Shown here piece after piece: positions 10,919 through 19,654 of a stretch of DNA of 64,000 bases. The notes beneath the pieces are model-generated. The model was not told where the DNA came from and searched no databases. It was given only the letters and a program-made list of their open reading frames with translations. Source of the DNA: Nocardia wallacei (lineage in GTDB: Bacteria; Actinomycetota; Actinomycetes; Mycobacteriales; Mycobacteriaceae). Where the stretch lies: contig NZ_AP023396.1 in the NCBI RefSeq assembly GCF_014466955.1, forward strand, positions 5,704,001 to 5,768,000, given 5' to 3'. Position 1 is the first letter of the stretch. Every line of letters begins with the position of its first letter. The position numbers and the translations under genes are program-made.

Positions 10919-11773
10919 TCACCCCGTGAAACTGACCGCGGAGTCGATGCCCCACAGCATGATCGACAGCACCATGTCGATGGCGATGATCGCCACCGAA
11001 CTCGCGCGCACGGCCCGGCCCGACGCGATCCCCACCCCTTCCGGACCGCCCGCGGCGAAGAATCCGTAGTAGGAGTGCACCAGGATGACCACGGTCGCGA
11101 AGACCGCCACCTTGACCACCGCGGCCACCACGTCGAAGCCGGAGACGAACTGGAAGAAGTAGTGGTCGTAGACCCCCGCCGACTGCCCGTGCACCAGCGT
11201 GATCAGCCCCCGGCACGCCAGATACGACAGGATCAGCGCGATCAGGAAGGTCGGCACCATCGCCACCGCGCCGGCGATCACCCGGGTCGTCACCACGAAC
11301 GGCACCGACCGCAGTCCCTGGGCCTCGATGGCGTCGATCTCCTCGCTGATCCGCATGGCCCCGATCTCGGCGGTCATCCGGCAGCCCGCCTGACCGGCGA
11401 AGCCGACCGCCGCCGCGATCGGCGCCAGCTCCCGGGTGATGGCGTAGGCGGACACGATGCCGGTCACCGGGCCCATGCCGAGAATGTCGAGGGTGGCGAA
11501 GGATTCGATCGCGACCGACGCGCCCATCACCAGGCCCAGCACGATCATCATCGGCACCGTGCCGCCGCCCACGATCACCGAGCCCGCACCCCAGGTCATA
11601 TTCGAGATCGCGCGCATCGTCTCCGCGCCGTAGCGGCGCAGCGTCAGCGGAATCGCCGAGAGCACCTGCCAGGTGAAGGCCAGCGCGAATCCGAGCGACT
11701 CGATCCAGGACAGCCCGAACCGGTGGCCGCGCAGCCGTCGCAATCCCTTGGGGGCGTAGCTCGATGCCGTCAT
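10919..11773 (-). CDS. yrbEB: YrbE/MlaE-type permease B of the mce transporter
   Basis: 284 aa with five to six hydrophobic segments. It has the MlaE-family core: GQAGCRMTAEIGAMRISEEI (about 128-147) is the conserved loop that contacts the MceG/MlaF ATPase. It forms the inner-membrane permease together with YrbEA. Its start shares one base with the yrbEA stop. No ATPase gene is nearby, as usual in actinobacteria, where one MceG serves all mce operons. Confidence 0.93.
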   Translation of the reverse strand: MTASSYAPKGLRRLRGHRFGLSWIESLGFALAFTWQVLSAIPLTLRRYGAETMRAISNMTWGAGSVIVGGGTVPMMIVLGLVMGASVAIESFATLDILGMGPVTGIVSAYAITRELAPIAAAVGFAGQAGCRMTAEIGAMRISEEIDAIEAQGLRSVPFVVTTRVIAGAVAMVPTFLIALILSYLACRGLITLVHGQSAGVYDHYFFQFVSGFDVVAAVVKVAVFATVVILVHSYYGFFAAGGPEGVGIASGRAVRASSVAIIAIDMVLSIMLWGIDSAVSFTG

Positions 11774-12615
11774 CAGGCCAGCCTCGTCGGCAGGAACATG
11801 GCGGTGATCTGCGTGATGACCAGGTTCACCAGCACGATCGACACCACCGACAGCACCACCGCCGCGTTCACCGCGTCGGTGACCCCGCGCGGTCCGCCCT
11901 TGGCCTCCAAGCCGCGCTGGCAGGCGATCACCACCACCAGGAATCCGAAGATCATCGCCTTCACCAGCGAGATCCAGACGTCGGCGAGCGTGGTGAACGA
12001 TCCGAACGTCGTCCAGTAGCTACCCGGCGTGACGTTCTGGCCGCCGACCGCCACCGTGTACCCGGCCAGCACGCCCACGAAGATGATCAGCACGTTCAGC
12101 AGCGGCGCCACCACCAGCATGGCGATGATCCGCGGAATCACCAGGCGGTGTATGGGACTGATGCCCATGGTGGTCAGCGCGTCGATCTCCTCGCGGATGG
12201 TGCGCGCGCCCAGATCCGCCGCGATCGCCGCCGCGCCGGCCCCGCCGAGCAGGAAGCCCGTCGCCAGCGGCGCGCCCTGTTTGATGACCCCCAGCCCGCC
12301 GGTCGCGCCCAGTAGCGAATCCGCGCCGAGCGTGCGAATCAGGTTGCCCACCTGTACCGACACGATGACGCCGAACGGAATGGCCATCAGGATCGCCGGA
12401 ATCGCGGTCACCGTGACCAGCCACCAGCCCTGCACGATAGCCTCGCGCCAGTGCAATCGGCCGCGCACGAGGTCGGTAACCGCGCCGAGCACCGCCTCCT
12501 CGGCGATGCGCACCGCGCGCCCGAAGGTGCGCACCGCGGACACCGCGGTGTCGGAGAAGTTCCGTCGCAGCACTCGTGCGGCGGAGGGGAGCGGATTCGG
12601 AACGGTAACTGTCAC
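11773..12615 (-). CDS. yrbEA: YrbE/MlaE-type permease A of the mce transporter
   Basis: 280 aa starting at a GTG (12613-12615). It is the first gene of the nine-gene minus-strand mce operon. The MlaE-type ATPase-contact loop is IAADLGARTIREEIDALT. It is paired with YrbEB as the ABC-type permease that pulls lipid from the Mce tunnel. The 280-bp region upstream (12616-12895), shared with a divergent gene, must hold the operon promoter. I saw no convincing -10/-35 pair there. Confidence 0.93.
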   Translation of the reverse strand: MTVTVPNPLPSAARVLRRNFSDTAVSAVRTFGRAVRIAEEAVLGAVTDLVRGRLHWREAIVQGWWLVTVTAIPAILMAIPFGVIVSVQVGNLIRTLGADSLLGATGGLGVIKQGAPLATGFLLGGAGAAAIAADLGARTIREEIDALTTMGISPIHRLVIPRIIAMLVVAPLLNVLIIFVGVLAGYTVAVGGQNVTPGSYWTTFGSFTTLADVWISLVKAMIFGFLVVVIACQRGLEAKGGPRGVTDAVNAAVVLSVVSIVLVNLVITQITAMFLPTRLA

Positions 12616-12895
12616 AACGGCTTCGTTCGACGGCTGGGCGGTACGGCGTTCATTGGTACGAAATATTTCCTTTGGCCGACGCCGGATCGGCTCAACGCTG
12701 GAGGTGTCCCAATTCCGGACCGCGCGAGCGCCGCGTCGTCACAATGCGGCGGCCGCGCGGGCGGGCGCGTGTCGGTCCCGGACGGTAGTATCGGCATCCG
12801 GTCGCCGGGTTCGGTGACCGAACGAAATGTCTGGCCGGGCACGGCCATTCAGGGGATGTGTCGGCACAATACTGCCGACGGAATGTGGGGAATCG

Positions 12896-13438
12896 ATGAC
12901 AGTCGACAAGTTCGCCGCCGCGGCCCTACTCGCGATCGGCGCCACCGCCGCCACCGCCGGCATCGTGCACGCCCAACCGGCACCCGCCACCGAGATCGCC
13001 GTGCGGGCCACCGATCACGGCATCGGCTACACGACCGCACCGACCGCGGACCACCTGGGCGTGACCACCACCGTCGAGTCGGGGCGGTTCGTCGCCGCTC
13101 CCGACGCCACCTCGATCGCGCTCACCGACGCCACGGGCGCCACCGTCGCGGTCGTGCCGCTGGGCCTGCAGACCGCCGCCGGAGCGGTCGGGATCACCCC
13201 GCGCATCGACAACGACGGCCGCACCCTCACCCTCACACCGCACTCGGCCACGGCGGCGCAGTCGATCGACGAAGCCGCCGACACCCTGGCCCGCAAGCAA
13301 TACAACGCCGGTGTCGGCGCGCTCATCGGCGCCGGTATCGGCGCGGTGATCGGGTTCTTCCTCGGCGGCGTCGGCGCGCTGGTCACCGTCCCGATCGGGG
13401 CCGGCCTCGGCGCGCTGATCGGCTACTCCACCCCGTAG
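12896..13438 (+). CDS. Secreted glycine-zipper protein
   Basis: 180 aa from the ATG 12896, preceded by GTGGGG. A signal peptide ends near residue 27 (IVHAQP). A beta-rich middle follows. The C-terminal 45 residues are a glycine zipper made of GAGIG/GAGLG-type GxxxG repeats, long enough to insert in a membrane. Such exported glycine-zipper proteins are common in Nocardia and have no established function. It is divergent from the mce operon and followed by a strong hairpin terminator. A damaged homologue lies at 47524-47830. Confidence 0.8.
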   Translation: MTVDKFAAAALLAIGATAATAGIVHAQPAPATEIAVRATDHGIGYTTAPTADHLGVTTTVESGRFVAAPDATSIALTDATGATVAVVPLGLQTAAGAVGITPRIDNDGRTLTLTPHSATAAQSIDEAADTLARKQYNAGVGALIGAGIGAVIGFFLGGVGALVTVPIGAGLGALIGYSTP

Positions 13439-13454
13439 CGCGCATCGGCATCAC

Positions 13455-13500
13455 CACCCGCGGCCCGGCCGCCGGATATCCGGTGGCCGGGCCGCGGGTG
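13455..13500 (+). terminator. Strong hairpin after the glycine-zipper gene
   Basis: Two perfectly complementary 16-nt arms (13455-13470 and 13485-13500) flank a 14-nt segment that is itself nearly palindromic (CCGGATATCCGG). It starts 17 nt after the stop codon and is followed by a short non-T tail. It is probably an intrinsic terminator of the GC-rich actinobacterial type. Confidence 0.75.
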
Positions 13501-13654
13501 TATACCGCACGCGGAAACCTTGGTGCAGTTCCCAATTCGCGGCCGATACCGGGAACGGTCACCACATAATTTCGCCGAACCTCCCTCGGCGTAGCTCCTC
13601 TCGTCTTCTCCTGGATCGCACAGCGATTCGTCCTCGGTGCGATCAGGAGTCACC

Positions 13655-14527
13655 ATGTCGAACGAGGAAACAGCGTTCACGGCCGCGGGTCGCCGCGACT
13701 TCCTGCGGTACGCGGCGAGTTTCGCGGCCGCCGCGGGTATCGGCGCGGCGGCAGCGCCGATCGGCGCACGATCACCGGGCCCGCTCGGCGCCTTCGAGGC
13801 CCTGGTGCTCGACTCGGTTCGCGGCGTCTGCGTGATGGTGTTCCCGGGACCGGACGAATGGTCCCGGGTACAGGGCGTGACGTGGCCGGGCCGCGGGCCG
13901 ATCGAGTCCGGTGGCGGCGAGTTCATCGTCGAGCTGTTCGACCAGTACCTCGCTACCGGCGACCAGCTGACCAGGCCGCTGGCCGCCGCGCTCGCCGCCG
14001 GACTGAACGACCTCGGCATACCCGCGGCCCCGCTGCTCGGGGTGTCACCGGAGCAGGGGCGCACCCTGGACCAGGCGCTGGGATTCGCCTACTCCGATCG
14101 CACACTGCCGTTGTCTCTGCTGGTAGGGCTGGTGCTGACCTTCGGTGCGCTGCTGATCGCGCCCGCCAGCCTGGTCGGACCGCTCGGGTCGCCGTTCGCC
14201 CGCCTGAGCCTGCGCGACAAGTGCCGGGTGATCGAGTTGCTCGAACGGCCCCTACCGGCCCTGGTCGGCCTGATCGACGGCGGACTGCCCGGCCCGCTGC
14301 GCGGTTCGGCGAGCGGCTTCCTGCGATTCGCGGGCGGGATCCTGTTGGAAGGCACCGCCTTCGGCGTGCATTCGGAGATGGCCATGTTCGACCCGGTGGC
14401 ACGGGCCGTCGTCGGGCGGCCGCCGTCGTGGGAACTCACCGGCTACCGCCCGGCCGGCCTGCTCGAGGGCCACGACGAGCTGATCGGCTACTACCAAGGC
14501 CGTACGGAGGTGCCCGCGGATGCGTGA
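13655..14527 (+). CDS. Tat-signal protein, partner of the GMC oxidoreductase
   Basis: 290 aa from the ATG 13655, with AGGAGT 5 nt upstream. The N-terminus has a twin-arginine export signal (GRRDFLRYAASFAAAAG). The rest resembles the gluconate 2-dehydrogenase subunit 3-like proteins often encoded beside GMC dehydrogenases. Its stop overlaps the GMC start by 8 nt. The pair is therefore probably translated together, and the GMC subunit, which has no signal of its own, may be exported with this one. No catalytic motif is visible. Exact function unknown. Confidence 0.75.
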   Translation: MSNEETAFTAAGRRDFLRYAASFAAAAGIGAAAAPIGARSPGPLGAFEALVLDSVRGVCVMVFPGPDEWSRVQGVTWPGRGPIESGGGEFIVELFDQYLATGDQLTRPLAAALAAGLNDLGIPAAPLLGVSPEQGRTLDQALGFAYSDRTLPLSLLVGLVLTFGALLIAPASLVGPLGSPFARLSLRDKCRVIELLERPLPALVGLIDGGLPGPLRGSASGFLRFAGGILLEGTAFGVHSEMAMFDPVARAVVGRPPSWELTGYRPAGLLEGHDELIGYYQGRTEVPADA

Positions 14528-16322
14528 CGTCATCGTGATCGGAGCGGGCGGCGGCGGGCCTGTCATCGCCGCCGAACTGGCCGGGCGCGGCCTGGATGTG
14601 CTGTTACTGGAGGCGGGCCCGCGCCACGGCGCGCCGAGCGAGCAGTGGTCGCACGCCGAGAACGACGCCAACAACCCCAACCACGGTTTCCTGCGGTTCG
14701 GCCCGCAGGACCGGCGCCAGCCCGCATGGTTCCGGGAGTGGGCGTCGAACGTCTACGCCTGGCAGCTGGCCGGGGTCGGCGGGACCACCGCGCACTACTT
14801 CGCCAACAGCCCGCGCCCGTACCCGGGCGTATTCCAGGGCTATTCGGGTCCCGACGCGGCCGCCTACGATCGCGCGCACGAATTCCCGTTCCCCTACGCG
14901 GAATTCGTGCCGTATCTGGAGTGGGTGGAGGCGACGCTGCCGGTGCAGACCGCGGCCATGGGCACCAAGGAGCAGCTGACCTTCCGCGGCTGCGAGAACG
15001 TCGGGCTGCCGGTGCAGACCACCCGCACCACCACCGGGGCCTCGTTCCGGCCCCAGCAGAACGCCATCCTGCAACCCGGCGGCAATGCCGGGCGCAGCGA
15101 TCGCGCCGACCTGCTGACCTATCCGGACGCGACCGGCTGCACCTTCTGCGGGCACTGTTTCCAGGGCTGCTACGAGCCGATCGGGGCGCCACGCAACCGC
15201 GCCGCCAAACGCTCCACCGACAACAGCTATGTGCCGCTGGGCCTCGCCGCCGACGCCGTCCGTCCCGGCGGCCGGGCCGTCGAACTGCTCGCCGACAGCT
15301 TCGTACAGCAGATCCACACCGAACAGCACGGCGGCGAGCTGGTCGCGACCGGCGTCACCTGGCGCGACAATTCCAGCGGCGCGCGGTTCACCGAGGACGC
15401 CCGCGTGGTGGTGCTCGCGGGCGGCTCGACCGAGAGCCCGCGGCTGTGGCTCAACAGCGGGCTGCCCAACCCCAACGACTGGGTGGGGCGCGGGCACACC
15501 GACCACTTCCTGGACTGGGTCGTCGGCAGTTTCGACGAGTACACCGGTAACTCCAAGGGCGCCAACTCCTCGGCCCGCGTCGACTTTCCGGGCCACGGCG
15601 GCATCGAGAACGTCGGGCTGACCCCGGCCATCCAGGCGTTCTCGATGGCCCTGTCCGACAGCGGCGTACGCGGCGTCTACGACAACGGCCGCGCCCCGCT
15701 GGGTCCCTGGGACGGCCCGGCCGGGCGGCTGGTCGGCACGGAGCTGATGGAACTGCTTTCCGGCGGCATCGACCATCTGCTGAACTTCCTCGTCCTCACC
15801 GACGACCACGTCGAGCCGCGGAACCGGATCAGCCTGTCGCTGTTCCCCGCCGACGAGAACGGCGCCCCCGCCAAGATCGATGTCGCACGGCGGCAACGCG
15901 ATCCGCGGACGCTGGCGAACCGGGAGTTCATGGCCGCCCGCGCCGCGGAGATCATGCGGGCGGCCGGGGCGCGCAAGGTGTACCGGGTGGACTGGGCGCC
16001 ATTGCTGCTGCACGTGCACTCGTCTATGCGGATGGGCGCCTCGCCCGCGGACTCGGTGCTCGGCGCCGACGCGCAGGCCCGCTGGGTCCGGCGGCTCTAC
16101 ATCGCCGACAATTCGGCACTGCCGAACGCCCTGGGCGGGCCGAATCCGACCCTGTCCACCCAGGCGCTGGCGACCCGCACCGCCGAGCACATCTTCCGCG
16201 ACTACTTCGGCGGCGACACCTGGGTCGACAAGGAGTCGCCGATCGTCAGCACCGATGCGCGGATCTCCGCGCGCCTGACCGACCTCGGCGACCCGGGCGT
16301 CACAGCAGGAGCAGGCCGATAG
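14520..16322 (+). CDS. GMC family FAD-dependent oxidoreductase with a four-Cys cluster
   Basis: 600 aa. The N-terminal FAD site (IGAGGGGPVIAAELAGRG) and the C-terminal GMC region (HVHSSMRMG, then GGPNPTLSTQALATRT) are intact, so it should oxidise an alcohol or sterol-like substrate. Residues 207-217 hold four cysteines spaced CxxCxxCxxxC, reminiscent of a metal or Fe-S site and unlike soluble glucose or cholesterol oxidases. That suggests a membrane-linked dehydrogenase that passes electrons on. It is co-translated with the preceding Tat protein. Substrate unknown. Confidence 0.85.
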   Translation: MRDVIVIGAGGGGPVIAAELAGRGLDVLLLEAGPRHGAPSEQWSHAENDANNPNHGFLRFGPQDRRQPAWFREWASNVYAWQLAGVGGTTAHYFANSPRPYPGVFQGYSGPDAAAYDRAHEFPFPYAEFVPYLEWVEATLPVQTAAMGTKEQLTFRGCENVGLPVQTTRTTTGASFRPQQNAILQPGGNAGRSDRADLLTYPDATGCTFCGHCFQGCYEPIGAPRNRAAKRSTDNSYVPLGLAADAVRPGGRAVELLADSFVQQIHTEQHGGELVATGVTWRDNSSGARFTEDARVVVLAGGSTESPRLWLNSGLPNPNDWVGRGHTDHFLDWVVGSFDEYTGNSKGANSSARVDFPGHGGIENVGLTPAIQAFSMALSDSGVRGVYDNGRAPLGPWDGPAGRLVGTELMELLSGGIDHLLNFLVLTDDHVEPRNRISLSLFPADENGAPAKIDVARRQRDPRTLANREFMAARAAEIMRAAGARKVYRVDWAPLLLHVHSSMRMGASPADSVLGADAQARWVRRLYIADNSALPNALGGPNPTLSTQALATRTAEHIFRDYFGGDTWVDKESPIVSTDARISARLTDLGDPGVTAGAGR

Positions 16323-16443
16323 CCGCGGCGGCGACCAGCAGGACCCACACGGCCATGACGCCGTTCGCGGAAGTCGTGGAACCGAAGCACTCGGCCACCC
16401 GAATCGGTCGATGGTCTCTGGTCACCGGATCAGAGGTGTTCAT
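16300..16443 (-). CDS. Small single-helix membrane protein
   Basis: A 47-aa protein with a polar N-terminus and one C-terminal transmembrane helix (VMAVWVLLVAAAAIGLLLL). The ATG at 16443 was chosen because an AGAGG stands about 10 nt upstream. A longer reading starting at 16503 is possible. The 3' end overlaps the end of the GMC gene by 23 nt on the opposite strand. Short tail-anchored proteins like this are common in actinomycetes. No function can be given. Confidence 0.45.
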   Translation of the reverse strand: MNTSDPVTRDHRPIRVAECFGSTTSANGVMAVWVLLVAAAAIGLLLL

Positions 16444-16644
16444 TGTGATCATCCTCTCGGGACTCGCCATGTCGACGCGCACTGCGTCCTCATCGATCGC
16501 CATACCCGCCCACGTTGCGTACCAACAGGTTTGAAGTTCGCAATGCTGTGACCCCGCTCACCGCCGGCGGCGATCCGGCAAATGCCCGGACCGGTCGGTC
16601 ATTCGACCTGCGGGACCGGCGGCGGGTGCGTAGGATCGGACAGC

Positions 16645-16670
16645 GTTGCCCGAAAGATGCTCCAGGGCAA
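16645..16670 (+). promoter_or_regulatory. Cluster element 1: TTGCCC-N13-GGGCAA
   Basis: This lies in the 327-bp intergenic region 16504-16830, which I see as otherwise empty. TTGCCC (16646-16651) and GGGCAA (16665-16670) form an inverted repeat with a 13-nt spacer. The left part reads GTTGCCCGAA and the right arm runs into TACGTTTG. The same element with identical spacing precedes the next P450 (18203-18229), and its left arm recurs upstream of the MetE-like gene. It sits 160 nt before the P450 start and is a candidate operator. Confidence 0.55.
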
Positions 16671-16830
16671 TACGTTTGCTAGACCTCGGGATACCGTCGG
16701 TGCGATCCGGCGTCAGGGTGGGGCGGTCGAAGCAGTGCCTTATCCGCGCGCGGCGAGTCGGCGGCGTCCCCGGTGACGTTCCCACCGCCGGACCCGCAAC
16801 CGTCCGGCCGCAGTCAGTAAGGAGCTCCCG

Positions 16831-18078
16831 ATGTTGGAGTCTGTGTCGCATCCGATCGTCCTGAATCCCGACGGCGTGGACATTCAGGGCGAGTCCGCCC
16901 GCATCCGCGCGCAGGGGCCCGTCACCGCGGTCGCGCTACACGACGGTGTGCGCGCCTGGTCCGTGACCGACCAGGCCATCCTCCGGGATCTGCTGCGCGA
17001 CAAGCGCGTATCCAAGGACCCGCGGCAGCACTGGCCCGCCTTCCGGGAGGGCCGCATCACCCCGGCCTGGGGTCTGTTCACCTGGGTGGCGGTGACCAAC
17101 ATGTTCACCGCCTACGGCGCGGACCACACCCGCCTGCGCCGGCTGGTCCAGCCCGCGTTCACCCAGCGGCGCACCGACGCGATGCGACCGCGCATCGAGG
17201 CGATCACCGCCGACCTGCTGGATCGGCTCGCGCAGACGCCGCCCGGCGAAGCGGTCGACCTCCGCGAGGAATTCGCCTACCCGCTGCCCATCCGGGTCAT
17301 CTCCGAACTGATGGGCGTGCCCGAGTCGCTCAATCCCGGCCTGCGCACCTGCGTCGACGGCATCTTCGACACCTCCCTGACACCCGAGCAGGCCCAGGCC
17401 AATTTCGCCGAGATGCAGCGCATCCTGCGCGAGCTGGTGGAATATCGGCGCGGCACTCCCGGTGACGATATGACCAGCGTGCTCATCGCGCACCGCAGCG
17501 AGGAGGACGGCTCGGCACTGACCGAACAGGAACTCGTCGACACCCTGCTGCTGGTGATCAGCGCCGGACACGAGACCACTGTGAATTTGCTGGATCAGGC
17601 GATCTACCTCCTGCTGACCCGGCCGGACCAGCTGGCGCAGCTGGAGTCCGGCGCGGTCGACTGGAAGAACGATCTGGTCGAGGAGGTGCTGCGGTACGAG
17701 GCGCCGGTCGCGCATCTGCCGCTGCGCTACGCCGTCGAGGACATCGATATCGAGACCGCCGACGGCGTCGTCCACATCGGCCGCGGCGAACCGATTCTCG
17801 CCTCCTACGCCGCGGCCAATCGCGACCCGAAGGTGCACGGCGACACCGCCGACCAGTTCGATGTGACGCGAATCAACAAGGCGCACATGGCCTTCGGCTA
17901 CGGCGCGCACCTGTGCCTGGGCGCGCCGCTGGCCCGGCTGGAGGCCGAGGTGGCGCTGCCCGCCCTCTTCCGCCGCTTCCCCGGCATGCGGCTGGCTGCC
18001 GACCGGTCGGAACTGGGCACGGTGGCGAGTTTCATCTCCAACGGCCACAAACGACTGCCCGTGCGGCTGACCGCCTGA
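16831..18078 (+). CDS. Cytochrome P450 (canonical)
   Basis: 415 aa with AAGGAG just upstream. It has the I-helix SAGHETT, a K-helix ExxR within EEVLR, and the heme loop FGYGAHLCLG with Cys362 as thiolate ligand. All are canonical for a soluble class I bacterial P450 (CYP105/107-like). It needs a ferredoxin and reductase, neither of which is in the window. It opens the halogenase locus and shares an upstream element with the next P450. The substrate is unknown; a phenolic made by neighbouring enzymes is a reasonable guess. Confidence 0.93.
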   Translation: MLESVSHPIVLNPDGVDIQGESARIRAQGPVTAVALHDGVRAWSVTDQAILRDLLRDKRVSKDPRQHWPAFREGRITPAWGLFTWVAVTNMFTAYGADHTRLRRLVQPAFTQRRTDAMRPRIEAITADLLDRLAQTPPGEAVDLREEFAYPLPIRVISELMGVPESLNPGLRTCVDGIFDTSLTPEQAQANFAEMQRILRELVEYRRGTPGDDMTSVLIAHRSEEDGSALTEQELVDTLLLVISAGHETTVNLLDQAIYLLLTRPDQLAQLESGAVDWKNDLVEEVLRYEAPVAHLPLRYAVEDIDIETADGVVHIGRGEPILASYAAANRDPKVHGDTADQFDVTRINKAHMAFGYGAHLCLGAPLARLEAEVALPALFRRFPGMRLAADRSELGTVASFISNGHKRLPVRLTA

Positions 18079-18202
18079 CCCTCGCGGCACCGTCCGAACG
18101 GTCCGGTCGCCATGTTCCCGGCGGCGGCCGGACCGGCCGGTCAGCGCTGCGGATTCACGATTAGCCTGCGGGATGCTCCGAGGGTAGCTACGATGTAGGG
18201 CT

Positions 18203-18229
18203 GTTGCCCGAATTGTTCTCAGGGGCAAC
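18203..18229 (+). promoter_or_regulatory. Cluster element 2: GTTGCCC-N13-GGGCAAC
   Basis: A perfect 7-nt inverted repeat (18203-18209 and 18223-18229) with the same 13-nt spacer as element 1. Both share the left-arm text GTTGCCCGAA and a following GTTTG. It begins 142 nt upstream of the P450 start at 18345. Repetition at matching places before two genes of one locus supports a shared operator. Confidence 0.6.
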
Positions 18230-18344
18230 AGGTTTGACTCATCATGGGTTTGTTTTGCCGCGAGCGCCGGACGCACCCCGGCCGTCGGCTGAGAGAGGGC
18301 GCCGATGCCCGCATTACGTCTTGTCTACCGTTTGGAGATCATCT

Positions 18345-19586
18345 GTGACCGGTTCTCGTCCACCAGGCGCCTTCATGGACTCGCCGTTGTTCATCGAGGG
18401 GCAGCGATTCTCGATGTACACACCGGAATTCGCCGCCGACCCCCATCCCGCGTACCGGGAAATGCGCCGCCAGCACGGTTCGCTGGTACCCGTCATGCTC
18501 GCGCCCGGTGTGCCGGCCACCTTGGTGATCGGTTACCGCGCCGCGCTGGAGATCCTCAACGACCCGGGGCATTTCCCGGCCGATCCCCGCGCATGGCAGC
18601 AGTCCGTCCCTGAGAACTGCCCGCTGCTGCCGATGCTGGAGTGGCGGCCCAACGCGCTGCGCACCGACGGCCGCGAGCACGACCGCTACCGGGAGGCCAA
18701 TACCGCCGCGATCGACGGCATCGACCTGAACGCGATGCACACGGTGGTCGAGCGGATCGCGATCGGGCTGATCAACACGTTCTGCGAGGAGGGCTACGCC
18801 GATCTGCTCGAGCAGTACATCTACACGCTGGTTCGCAGCACGCTCGACCACATGCTGGGCTGCACCGCCGATGTCGGCGAACGGGTCGCCACCGGCAGCG
18901 CGATGATGTTCGACGCCCAGGGCGACGCCGAGGCCGGTAACCGGATGCTGCTCGAGGCGCTGCAGGAACATATCGCCTACAAGCGCGCGCATCCCGGAAA
19001 CGACATCACCAGCCGGTTGATCGGCCATCCCGCCGGGCTCGACGACGCGGAGATGGTGCACCAACTGGTCACGCTGTACGCGGCCGGTGTCGAGCCGGGG
19101 GTCCATCTGATCGCGAACACGCTGCGCATCATGCTCACCAACGACCGCCTCGGCGGCGATCTGGTCGGTGGCAGCCTGTCGACCCGTGACGCGCTCGACG
19201 AGGTCCTGTTCACCGATCCGCCGCTGGCGAACTACTGCGTCAGCTACCCGCGCCAGCCCATCCTCATCAACGACGTCTGGCTGCCGGCGAACCAACCGGT
19301 CGTGATCAGCATGGCCGCCGTCGGCGCGGACCCGTCCGTCACCGGGGGCGACCGCACCGGCAACCGGTCGCATCTGGCGTGGAGCGCCGGGCCGCACGCC
19401 TGCCCCGCCCGCTCGGTGGCCTACCTCATCGCGCAGGACGCGATCGACCAGCTGCTCGACGCCCTGCCCGACATCCGCCTGGCCGTGCCGGTCGAGGAAC
19501 TGACCTGGCGGCCGGGCCCGTTCCACCGGGCGCTGGTGTCGCTGCCGGTGGCGTTCCCGAAATCCGCACCGTTCAACCTGGGCTGA
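18345..19586 (+). CDS. Non-canonical cytochrome P450 lacking ExxR (CYP157-like)
   Basis: 413 aa from the GTG 18345, with GGAG at 18334-18337. The heme loop is WSAGPHACPAR with Cys353. The K-helix reads DEVLF where ExxR should be, so the otherwise invariant Arg is missing. The I-helix AGVEPG has the acid but lacks the usual Thr. Loss of ExxR is known for the CYP157 family of Streptomyces conservons, and the segment VMLAPGVPATLVIGY also fits that group. No conservon genes are present here. It is convergent with a paralogue. It may be a peroxygenase-like or coupling enzyme, or a structural partner. Confidence 0.88.
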   Translation: MTGSRPPGAFMDSPLFIEGQRFSMYTPEFAADPHPAYREMRRQHGSLVPVMLAPGVPATLVIGYRAALEILNDPGHFPADPRAWQQSVPENCPLLPMLEWRPNALRTDGREHDRYREANTAAIDGIDLNAMHTVVERIAIGLINTFCEEGYADLLEQYIYTLVRSTLDHMLGCTADVGERVATGSAMMFDAQGDAEAGNRMLLEALQEHIAYKRAHPGNDITSRLIGHPAGLDDAEMVHQLVTLYAAGVEPGVHLIANTLRIMLTNDRLGGDLVGGSLSTRDALDEVLFTDPPLANYCVSYPRQPILINDVWLPANQPVVISMAAVGADPSVTGGDRTGNRSHLAWSAGPHACPARSVAYLIAQDAIDQLLDALPDIRLAVPVEELTWRPGPFHRALVSLPVAFPKSAPFNLG

Positions 19587-19654
19587 GGACACCGGGCGCC
19601 CCGCGGCCCGCACATTCCCCGCGGCCGCGGCGGCGGTGGTCGGCGGCCTCCGGT

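Noticed and set aside
9872..12019. A 715-codon plus-strand frame opposite mceA and yrbE genes
   Set aside because: His/Arg/Gln-rich shadow; the mce/yrbE genes explain the region.
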